NCBI RefSeq assembly: GCF_024323335.1
Contig: NC_066581.1
Span: forward strand, 434,880,238-434,944,237
Length of the DNA: 64,000 nt
Direction: 5' to 3'
DNA from: Lathyrus oleraceus
Lineage: Eukaryota > Streptophyta > Magnoliopsida > Fabales > Fabaceae
This document shows, one piece after another, positions 55,385 through 64,000 of this stretch (position 1 is its first letter; every line of letters starts with the position of its first letter). The position numbers and the translations under genes were made by a program. The notes beneath the pieces were generated by a model. That model was not told where the DNA came from. It saw only the letters and a program-made list of their open reading frames with translations, and made no database searches.

Positions 55385-56596
55385 ATAGTTATAATTAAAA
55401 TTATCTTGTTGTGCTTGTTCCAACACTGGGACAGTTAGTTGATTATGATCGGGCTGACGACATGAACTATATAATCTAACCATTTTGTTCGCCGTATCCA
55501 TTTCGGTTCGAATAAGGGTGTTGTTTGGGCGGACCTTTTTCTTTCTTCGCATTATTTCATTGTTCCAGAGAATGTACCCTTGATATGCAGGTCATTATTC
55601 CTCTTTTTCTACTACTGAAAACCTAATTTTGTAAACATTGCAAAGGTTTATGACTTTCTAAACATCAGATAGTAAGTTGGAAGGACCCCGCAGAACCTTT
55701 GAACATGCCACTATGACATGGGAGCAAGACATATGAAAGGCTTGAAACTTTCCACAATCGCACCAACCTCTATCTAGTTCCACTCAATAATGTCCCCTCG
55801 GCATGCCTTCATTGTGATCCATTGACTAAGCAACACTGTATCAACCTTTAGTACGGTTAAGCACCGTGACCACATGTGTGTTAGCTTTCACATCTTCCTC
55901 TTTAATGAATTTCATTGAAGCATCACTGAACAACTTCCTAGATTGTAACACTAAACTCCATTTGGAACGTCTGATCTCAAACATCACCCCTAGCCTGAAA
56001 TAGGCTGCTTGCACTAAAGCGGTTATAGGTAGATTTCAGATGCCTTTGAAGACAAAGTTCATTGATTCCACAAGATTTATTGTCACGTGGCCCCATCATT
56101 GACCTTTGTCGTATGCCCTAGTCCACTTCTCCAATGGAATATTGTCGATCTACCTTATTGCATCTGCGTTTGACAATCTGATGTCTTCGCGGTAGTGTTT
56201 GAAAGAAGGTTCTGTTAATGAGTACTCTGCGTTGAAAACCTTTTTCCATAATGTTTTGTCTTTGATCTCCCGTATGGAATTTTGAGCGATATGTCTAATG
56301 CAGTAGACATGCGACGAAGGAGGATCCTACCAGTCATTATCAATGTTTTTGTAGGCACTCACTATTGAAAGATGTATGTCTGAGATCAAACATAAGTTAG
56401 GCTGATGAGCAACGTGCAATCGAAGATTTTTTAGGAAAAAACTCCATCCACCAGCAGTCTCCCCTTCAACTAGTGCAAAGGTGATTGGAAAAATATTGTT
56501 ATTGCCATCTTGTGTCACTGTCATCAGTAGTGCTCCTTTATATTTCCCGTACACCCAAACCTCACAACCAAATTCATGCCACACACTCAAACTCAA
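55385..56596 (-). pseudogene. MULE (MuDR-type) transposase, C-terminal two thirds, broken
   Basis: The minus strand reads VYGKYKGALLMTVTQDGNNN (about 56554-56495), then GGWSFFLKNLR and LISDIHLSI, the core of the MULE transposase domain. Further on come a SWIM zinc finger (CDCGKFQAFHMSCSHVV, about 55755-55705) and an RRKKKVRPNNTLIRTEMD tail (55552-55490). Stops lie in several places, the longest open part being 56327-56596. The region upstream of VYGKYKG, with the N-terminus and first catalytic Asp, is missing or replaced. Confidence 0.75.
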
Positions 56597-57115
56597 AACC
56601 AGAAATCAAACCCTAACCACCAACGACTATACACAGCCACCACATTTGTCTATCGCCCGAATGATTCATACGATTCAACCTCATGTCATCGTAGCCCCCC
56701 ACTTATGAACACCCAAATATCCCATCGCCACAACACCCAACAATTATATGACTTTAGTACACCACATGAACCATTGTTTCGTTTCTAAAAAGATTCAATG
56801 TCCCAATTCGGGCAACCATACCGTCCACAAACCACCAAACTACAACGATCCAACTACGACAACATGAGCACTGGACTCAATTACGGAAGCGCCGTTGGCG
56901 ACAACCCCCAACTATTGGGGAGAAATGATGACAAATCTATAAAATACTGCTAAACCTTTCACCGGACATTCACACCAGCCACCAATGCATCATGTCAGCA
57001 CTCAAAGGCCCCAAACACCTTAGGGAAATTATGGGAGATCTCGAAGGCAGGCTAACGCACCTGGATGTGAAACATGGGGCGTTTCAATCGGGCGAGTCTA
57101 TGATTTTCTTATCAA
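56570..57115 (+). pseudogene. Plus-strand remnant resembling a PMD-type C-terminal tail
   Basis: In shifting frames the plus strand gives a Pro/His/Asn/Gln-rich sequence with YDFSTPHEPLFRF, YDNMSTGLNYG and a GRQANAPGCETWG ending. Such tails occur at the C-termini of PMD-type transposon proteins. It sits where the N-terminus of the minus-strand transposase should be, so the element is rearranged or chimeric. Assignment is tentative. Confidence 0.35.
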
Positions 57116-57384
57116 TTATTATGTATTTTAATTTTATATTATAATATTAATAATTATATTTTATTTACCTATTTAATTAAATTATTTATAAATATAAAAT
57201 ATAAAATTTCAATTTTTTTTACATAAAACGTGCGTCACATGCATCAGTGCATACATATGATGTATTGTATGCATGCGTCAATGCAATTGACTTCATTGCA
57301 TTCATGCATTGAGGCCATTGGCGCCTTTGTTCAATAGGAAAATAGATGCGTCAGTCCAACTGACACATACTTCATGAAAGATGA

Positions 57385-57502
<118 letters not shown>

Positions 57503-57722
57503 TTAGAAATTTAATTTAAAAAATGATTATTTAAAAAAAAAAAAAAAAAGGAGAAACTTATGAACTTTCTTTCCTTATGCAATTAGATCTAGAACAAGTT
57601 GAAAACTGCAGGTAATTTCGCTACACCAAATAGAACATTTTGCACAATTGAGAACCTATTTTTGCTTTAGCAAACAAGGCTTTATGATAACATAAGAACA
57701 TACCAAAAAAATAAACAAGAGA

Positions 57723-58085
57723 TTAAGCAATTTTTGAAAGAGAGATCTCTTTCCCAAGGCAGTTGAGTGAAGAAGGATTCACTTGCATGAACAAGTAATT
57801 TCCAGCAAAAAGATCCCCAAAATGAACATGTCCATCTTTAAATCTTTTCATAACTTTAGCACAAGAAATTCTCATGGAAGAAACCACTTTTACCTTTTTC
57901 CTCCAAAGTCTTCTCAAGCTTGGTATTTTCAGCTTAAACCTTCTCCTCATAGGAACCTTTCGAAACCTTATAAAATTCCTTGGTCTCTGAATGGTGATTC
58001 TCTCCCTTTCATCATCAGAACCAACTTCATGCCTCAGCTTTTGGTAACCAAGTTTGTTAACAGACATCATTTGAATGGAAGACAT
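57723..58085 (-). CDS. Small basic plant protein of unknown function (120 aa), likely host gene
   Basis: This single-exon minus-strand ORF has a strongly basic middle (about residues 33-75, many Arg and Lys) followed by a VMKRFKDGHVHFGDLFAGNYLF motif split over residues 79-100 and a MQVNPSSL end. The layout matches a family of short, uncharacterised proteins in dicots with a conserved DLFAGNY-type C-terminus. The basic patch could bind nucleic acid or act in nuclear import. A CATATATATCC box lies about 105 bp upstream. No transposon features overlap it. The plus-strand ORF over the same bases is a shadow. Confidence 0.7.
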   Translation of the reverse strand: MSSIQMMSVNKLGYQKLRHEVGSDDERERITIQRPRNFIRFRKVPMRRRFKLKIPSLRRLWRKKVKVVSSMRISCAKVMKRFKDGHVHFGDLFAGNYLFMQVNPSSLNCLGKEISLSKIA

Positions 58086-58187
58086 AGTTTAGCAGCAGCG
58101 CAGCTTGTTGCCCTTTTATCTTCTATTTCTGTATAAATTTTATTCTATTGAAATGAATCGAGAAAATCAACTTGTCTTTCTTAATGA

Positions 58188-58200
58188 GTGGATATATATG
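58188..58200 (-). promoter_or_regulatory. TATA box of the small host gene
   Basis: TATATATA about 105 bp before the ATG (58085) on the minus strand, in a plausible core-promoter setting. Confidence 0.5.
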
Positions 58201-59689
58201 GCTTTGTGAGATTTGTGATATGATCCTGTTAAGTTTGATGGATTGGAAAGGAGAGGTGAGTATGAAGAAGTTGTTGAGTGAATTAAATGCAAGATGAAGA
58301 GGTTGTTGAGAAATGAGAGTTAATAATTTTCATCATTTTCTTAAATGGAAGAGTTTTATTTATTTCACATTTCAGTTATGTACCTATCTAGTTAGGAAGG
58401 TTCACACTCTCTTAATGAGCAAGTCTATTTTATTTCTTTTCCAAGTATTAGCTTATATTGATGATGAGGCACGTACCTTTTATTTGTGTCACTAGAAATA
58501 CTTACTTCATTGTTTGTTATTCAAGATAATGCAAACATTTGTCAAAAAAAAAAAAAGATAATACATAAATGAGAAAGATGATTTTACTAAAATACCTCTT
58601 TTCTTACTAAAATACATATGTTTATTATTTGTTAGGTAAAATGTCTGATTAAGTATATAGTAAACTTAGATGCCAATGCTAAAAAAAGTGTGATATACAA
58701 TTAAATTAAGGTGAACATTTCAAAATTTTAAATTTAATTAAACAATTAAATTGTACTATATTTGAATCTGACATCACTTTTATTTTATTTTATTTAAAAT
58801 AAATTAAAATTTTAAAATAATTTATATTAAAAACACCTATGATCAATATAAATTCATATGGATACCAAAAATCTACCTTAATTTTAATATTGTAAATTGA
58901 GAAATAGTTTAACACAAATCAGAATTCAAAATATGGAGGATAGATAGACTGATGGCATATTTATTTACAAAAGATATTCTGAAGTTTTTTCAACGACAAA
59001 TTGTACAGAATTAAATACAAAGTTTTGTGAGTGGTAAAAAACATAGTTAGGTGGGAAGATATTATTAATGTTAGAAGATTAATATCAATGAAATTGGTGG
59101 ACATTTTGCACCTCTGTTAAAAAAGTATAACTCGTTAAAATAATTTCGAATGAAAATTTTAATTTAATTTTTAAAATATTAAGTATTATCTATTAGAATT
59201 CTTAAATCACTGTAACTTCTCTATTCTTCTTCCTCTTCTTGACATGGATGGTTTTGGATTTATTTTTCAGTAATCACCCCTTTATTTTATTTTAATTTTA
59301 TTGTCTGAATGGAACATTGTTTAATTTATCATTTGATGTTGTACTGTTTATTGTCAAATTACGATATTCACTTTGGTTGGATTAACTGATTTGAATGAAT
59401 ACTAATATTTAGTTAACCAAAAAAATCAATTGTTAATGATAGCCTAAAAGTTATACTAGTGTATTACAATAAAAAGAAAATTACTTAATTTATATGATTT
59501 AATTTCACGAGCCCTCAATAGTATATCAAATAATTTTAAACTTACTGAGTGTCTAGAGAAATTATCTATGTCTATAATGTTTCAATCCAACATATAGTTT
59601 TGTAATATAAGCGCTAGAACTTTCTATTAAAACTTTAATAAGTCAGAACGAGAAAAGAATTATGTTTTAAGATTGCTGAAAAGTATTAA
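58201..59689 (+). other. AT-rich intergenic DNA, nothing recognised
   Basis: No ORF above noise, no repeat with clear copies, and no RNA gene seen. Short A and T runs only. Confidence 0.6.
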
Positions 59690-60000
59690 AAATTATTCTG
59701 GAAGTTGAAAGAGGTCGGCAGTCAGGCAAAGTCAGGCAGTGGCGCACGGCGTGGGGATGGTGGTCAGTAATTCGAAAAGGGTGCGGGGATGGTGTCCATC
59801 GATTCGAAAAGGGTGTGGGATGATGGTCAGCAGTTGGGCGACGGTTGGACATGGTGTTTAGAAGGCGGTGGTGTGCGTCAGAGCTCTGGAAAGGGGTCAA
59901 CGGTTCGGAGGCGGCGACAAGCAGATGTAGTCAACCAGTCATGTTGGTTTTAACGGGTGATTCAGAAATGTTATTCTAAATGGTAGATAACAAATCTTTG
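59690..60000 (+). repeat. GC-rich decayed copia (Tork-like) LTR segment
   Basis: The block ggaagttgaaagaggtcggc through ggcggcgacaagcag resembles 62917-63060 in composition and order (ggaagtcgacggaggtcggt, then gctctagaaagcggttgacg). Such GC-rich ggtcgg/ggcgg blocks occur in Tork-type LTRs. Copia gag follows at once, as expected after a 5' LTR. Confidence 0.45.
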
Positions 60001-60019
60001 ATTTAGAGGTTGTGTTTGA

Positions 60020-60670
60020 AACAACAACTCTACCCATTCTAATTGGTAGAGAACAAATCTGTAGTGGAGAAGTTGACAAAATTTTATAAGATTATTGATG
60101 ATCTAGAGAATATAGAAATGAAGGTTGAAGATGAGAACAAAGTTCTACTCTTTTTGAGTTCATTACCCAGATCATTTGACCAGTTCAAGGTTGCCCTTCT
60201 TTATGGTAAGAAAGTTACTATTACTTTTGATGAAGTCCAGACGGTCGTGAGATCCAAAAAAAATTCAAAAATGAAAGATTTGAAGATTGATGATGGTGGT
60301 GAAGGCTTGAGTGTCTCAAAATGAGGATGTGATGTAGAGGCATGTCCAAATTAAAAAGGTTTGACAAGTCAAAGTTTAAATGATTTATTTGGCAGAAATT
60401 GAGTCACTTCAATAGGGATTGTCCCGAGAGGAAGAACAATGAAGATTATGTTCAAATTGTTACCGCCTCCGATGAGGCTAAATGTGAGGGTGTTAGTGCA
60501 TTAGTGGTGTTGAGTTTGAAGAATGATGAGGGTTGGATCACAGACTCAAGTTACTCTTATCACATGTGTCAAAGAAAAGAATACTTTGAGAGTTTGAAGC
60601 TGGAGGAAGGTGGAATCGTTCACCTTGGTGACAATAAGGCTTGCAAGGTTCATGGTATTGGTACGATTTG
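60020..60670 (+). pseudogene. Tork-like copia gag-protease remnant
   Basis: First a UBN2-type Gag region with FYKIIDDLENIE and LLFLSSLPRSFDQF (60043-60324), then half a zinc knuckle (HFNRDCPER, near 60400). Next is a protease motif decayed from DSGCSYHM to TDSSYSYHM (about 60540), and a GDNKACKVHGIGTI stretch. Frames change near 60324 and the whole is truncated soon after. A LYILEGS gag-pre-integrase scrap follows at about 60850. Confidence 0.7.
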
Positions 60671-61010
60671 ACTTAAAATGTTCGATGGTTATGAATTTCT
60701 TCTTCATAATGTGAGATATGTTCCATAGTTCAGATTTTTTTTTACCGATAAACATGTTTGATGATCTAGACTATTGCATTAGAGTTGAACAAAGGGTGTT
60801 GAATATTTACATGGTGAAGTGATCATATCTAAAAGGTCTAAAATATGTGACTTATATATTTTAGAAGGTTCCAGTGTTGTTGTTCATTCATCATCAACTA
60901 GTGAAGACTTTCTCTCAGATTCATTCGTTGATCCTGGTTCATCCTCTGACGATTTCCCTTCTCCTAATTGGTCCTTTAGGGATGCAACTGCCTCTTATTT
61001 TTGTTGCTGA

Positions 61011-62305
61011 CAAAGAGCGAGAATAGTTTATATATTTTGAATTTGAATCTTTTATTTAAAATAAACGTCTTTTGTAAAACCTTAAAAATCATTTTCCTTA
61101 CATTAAATAATGTGTCTCATCTATATGCATAAGTTAAGGAGAGATTTTTTGATTTCTTTATACACTCATTAAGGGGTATATTCTTTCATTCTCGTCATTT
61201 TTAAAAATAAAAATCTAAAAAATAGTTTGTCATCATAAAAATAAAATAAAATTGTTGAGATAAAATCTCTCTGATATTTGGAATATAATAAACTATTTTA
61301 TTTTCTCATATCAATCACTAATGTATTTAACATATTTTTGTAAGTTAATCTTACTCAAGATGATCCTTTAATCAATCAACACCTTTTTGGAAACATTTGG
61401 ATAAAAGAAAAGAGATCATCAATATAAATTTCATGGTTGAGGATCAAGGTTTTACCATAAATGTTTTATAATGGTATTGTTGTAATTCGGTCAATCATCA
61501 AATTATACTTATATTGAAAAGTGAAGGATCAAGTTTTTATACACATGCACATATAATGCCAGTCTTGTAATTATAGCTTTAATACAAAGCCAACATTGTT
61601 GTCTCTTTGAATTTTAGAGGATTAATTCCTCTATAGATACACATTCATCCTCTTCACATCATATTCAACCATTCAAAAAAAAATCTCAAAGTGAAACAAT
61701 CTATCATATCATTTCAAAATTATATTTTTATTAAATTTATTCGTTTAGAATCAAGAATCAACATTGCTATGAGCATTTTCTTAAAATCGCAACATCTCAA
61801 TATTCATTTATTATGAAGTTGTAAATCGGATACTCAATTCAAATCTCGTCATAGCTTTGTATATACTCAAGTAAGTTTGAACTTATGTGGTAATGTAAGC
61901 TTGTTGAAGCTTCATAGTTAGTATTGTTAGTATTGTAAGCCTAGTGAGACTAAGAAAATACTTGTAAGAAAAGATCATACAAGTTGTTGAACATCAAATG
62001 GAAAATCTCATAAACTGTGAAGACTGGAGTTGTCACTTTTTGGTGAACTAAGTATAAATTCTTTAGTGATTCTTCTTAAACTCTTCTATTTTAAATTATA
62101 CTTATTTTACACGCAACCATACACGCGTGCGCGTACATGCACACACACGCACACACACGCACACATACACATAACACTATTTACATTAAATTATTTATTC
62201 TTTTTCACATATTATCTGATAAGTCTACTTCGATAATATAAAGCAAAAATTTAAAAAGAGAGAACTACTCAACTCCACCTTCAAGTTACATTTATATCTA
62301 CTACA
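61011..62305 (+). repeat. Probable copia 5' LTR, left end uncertain
   Basis: The right end is fixed by ctaca|attggtatc at 62305-62306, where a primer site begins. The body is AT-rich and non-coding and includes an (AC)n-type tract at 62110-62175. The left end is not determined. Confidence 0.4.
62110..62175 (+). repeat. Imperfect (AC)n microsatellite
   Basis: Runs of ac/cgc such as cacacacacgcacac. The ORF reading it as alternating Thr-His is an artefact. Confidence 0.85.
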
Positions 62306-62307
62306 AT

Positions 62308-62319
62308 TGGTATCAAAGT
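62308..62319 (+). promoter_or_regulatory. Decayed copia primer-binding site
   Basis: TGGTATCAAAGT here, against TGGTATCAGAGC in Sireviruses A and B. It sits three bases after the LTR end, as in both. Confidence 0.6.
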
Positions 62320-62399
62320 ACGATCTTTAAGGCTAAAAACATCTAACAGTGTAAGATAAAAAAATTCAAAAAATCTTAAAATAAGCTAAGTTAATATAT

Positions 62400-62800
62400 G
62401 TTGGAGGATCAACATATAGGCATTCATACTTTAATGGAAAATACTACTATTATTGGAAAATAAATGTGATAGTGTTCTTATTGTTCTAGAGACAGTAACA
62501 TGTGTTCAATAGTTGAAAAAAAATAACTTTTTACCAATGACAACTTAAACAGAAAAAACCGTCTCAACACCAAAACCATAAAATAAATGGACCAAAGATG
62601 AAAATGATAGGGTACTCCTATACTCTAAAGCTTAATTATTTTTATCATGAAAATGATAGAATAAAAGAATGTACAATTGCAAAAGAAATTTGGGATGCAA
62701 GAGGCAAGATCAATGTTCAAGCGAGGATTGAACTTAATAAAAAGTGTTCAATAGATGTTGAATTGACATATATCAATAAGGTGATTGATGGATAAATTGA
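62400..62800 (+). pseudogene. Decayed copia gag 5' part
   Basis: After the primer site, frames broken by stops give an FNGKYYYYWK-like motif (about 62430), WTKDENDRVLLYS (62590) and IKECTIAKEIWDA (62660). These follow the order of the copia UBN2 Gag N-terminus. It is cut near 62860 by other repeat DNA. Confidence 0.55.
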
Positions 62801-62869
62801 TATCACCGATGTTTCAACTCAAGGTGGATATTGTGGAAATATATCTTAAAATATAAAGTGATGAAGATA

Positions 62870-63640
62870 AAGGAAGCATGTTTTGAGATTGCATAAATCA
62901 TAAATCAACTTGGAAGTCGACGGAGGTCGGTAGTCTGGAGGTGGCATTCGAAAGTTCGAGGGCGGCGCGGAAGTGACGGTCGACACCTCAGTGGAGGTCT
63001 ATGACTAAGCTCTAGAAAGCGGTTGACGGGTCGACGGAGGATACAAGCAATTGTGGTTAGTGAGTCAAGTCAGTTTCGCGAGTCATTCGGGTCCGTCGAG
63101 TATCAGATCTAGTCTAGACAATTTTCATGTATCAGACTTAGTTGTTTCGATTTATGGATCAGTTTGTTAATGAAATATCTGTTGAGTTTCAAAAGTTATA
63201 AATATGTATATTTGTCACTCTTGTCTTCACAACCTTCATACCGTTATAATTGAAAACAAAGATAAGAGTTTAGGAAATCTACTAGTAAATCATAGAGAGA
63301 CAGGGGTAAATTTCTACGAGTGTTTTCTTGGAATTTGAGAAATTCATAAAAATATCTAAGGGAATTGATAAAAACACTTCAAAACACCTTGGACTTGGAG
63401 AGTTTGAGAAATCTTGGGTAGAAAATAAGATTAATTCTTTGGAACTAGGGTCATTATTTTCTTGTGACTCACTTGTAATCCTTTATAACAATTTTTAGAA
63501 TTATAGTGAATCGTAGAACTTCTCTCTTCCTCAAAATAGATTGTTTGATCGAATTAGTTATTGAGCTTCTTGTCTTTTATTTTTATTTTTTCTGTCAGAT
63601 TAAATTGTTATCTTATTATAAGGAGAGTTAAGTTTTTGCT
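62870..63640 (+). repeat. Tork-like copia LTR segment
   Basis: It has a GC-rich block like that at 59690, then an AT-rich tail with cttgtaatcctttataac and a gaatcgtagaacttc stretch typical of Tork LTR ends. It may pair with 59690-60000 as the two LTRs of one decayed element. Limits are approximate. Confidence 0.4.
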
Positions 63641-63902
63641 AAATGTCATTTATTTTAGTTATCATTGTTGTTTTTTCTTACACATCAATTACTTAGTGTG
63701 ATCAACCTTTCAATTTTACATTGCTATCATATAAAAAAATTGATCGATGAACAATATTAAACAAGCAATTGGATGATTATTTATGAGATATTAAACAAAA
63801 TGTGCTAGTGAATTTTGTTTATGTATATCCATTTAATCAAACTTATGTTAAAAAATATCACATACTTGAAACGCAAACACATACATATATGTGGATGGGG
63901 AA
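63641..63902 (+). other. AT-rich DNA, nothing recognised
   Basis: No ORF or repeat seen. The three bases gaa (63900-63902) before the CACTA end may be its target duplication; the other side is outside the window. Confidence 0.5.
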
Positions 63903-64000
63903 CACTACAAGAAAAACTCCCCCCTGCCACATGATTATCACGTGGCAAAGGTGAAAATCACTTCACTAGTCAAAAATAGCGACGTGTTGATTCACGTCGC
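63903..64000 (+). mobile_element. CACTA (En/Spm) transposon, terminal 98 bp
   Basis: It begins CACTACAAGAAAAA, the classic plant CACTA terminal inverted repeat. Subterminal gcgacgtg, cacgtcgc, cacgtggc and ccacatg words follow, likely transposase-binding repeats. The element continues beyond the window. Confidence 0.85.

Noticed and set aside
57783..58136. 117-aa plus-strand ORF
   Set aside because: Overlaps the minus-strand host-like gene, which has better motifs and a TATA box; treated as a shadow.

Overview
This window is nuclear DNA of a flowering plant, almost certainly a legume. The first element is an Ogre-type Ty3/gypsy retrotransposon with a spliceable gag-pro/pol intron, dual RNase H and LTRs of about 5 kb; Ogre elements are especially abundant in Fabeae such as pea, vetch, lentil and vetchling. 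Two Sirevirus (SIRE/Maximus-type Ty1/copia) elements carry the extra 3' ORF often called env-like. The DNA is AT-rich, has long (TA)n tracts and is packed with nested transposons. Only one short ORF, near 58 kb on the minus strand, looks like an ordinary host gene. The species cannot be fixed from the sequence alone.

Layout. 1-14819: 3' two thirds of an Ogre element (gag-pro, a 274-bp in-frame intron, RT-RH-aRH-INT, four tandem hairpins, a 2.9-kb repeat-rich 3' UTR, PPT, 4958-bp 3' LTR). Its 5' LTR lies beyond the window edge. 14820-25000: older broken repeats: an Ogre/Tat-like LTR piece, an antisense Athila-like gag/LTR piece with a tRNA-Asp-type primer site, an antisense copia gag remnant with its LTR, and a chromovirus-like LTR with a 165-bp (TA)n tract. 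25500-53150: a broken plant-mobile-domain (PMD, MAIN-like) gene whose third exon is split by Sirevirus A (27844-52532, TSD ccctt/ccctc). Sirevirus A is itself interrupted, in its env-like ORF, by the nearly intact Sirevirus B (34370-44713, perfect TSD agctt) and, 46 bp further on, by a reverse-oriented Ogre-family solo LTR (44765-49673, TSD ctcac/ctcgc). 53466-57556: a small minus-strand ORF convergent with the PMD gene, then a Mutator-like element (MULE) with terminal inverted repeats, a related small ORF on the plus strand and a convergent minus-strand transposase remnant. 57723-58085: the candidate host gene. 59690-63650: decayed copia gag/protease and LTR pieces. 63903-64000: the first 98 bp of a CACTA (En/Spm) transposon.

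How the parts relate. Most coding capacity is transposon machinery: Gag packages RNA, PR processes polyproteins, RT/RNase H copy RNA to DNA, and INT inserts it. The nesting gives a relative clock: PMD gene, then A (about 3.5% LTR divergence by eye), then B (about 0.8%). The order of the solo LTR relative to B is unresolved. Points most worth a second look are the exact in-frame Ogre intron with an internal poly(A) signal, the four hairpins with different stems but kept pairing, the palindromes overlapping the primer-binding sites in A and B, the promoter-like block before the env-like ORF of B, and the paired small ORFs convergent with PMD and MULE genes.
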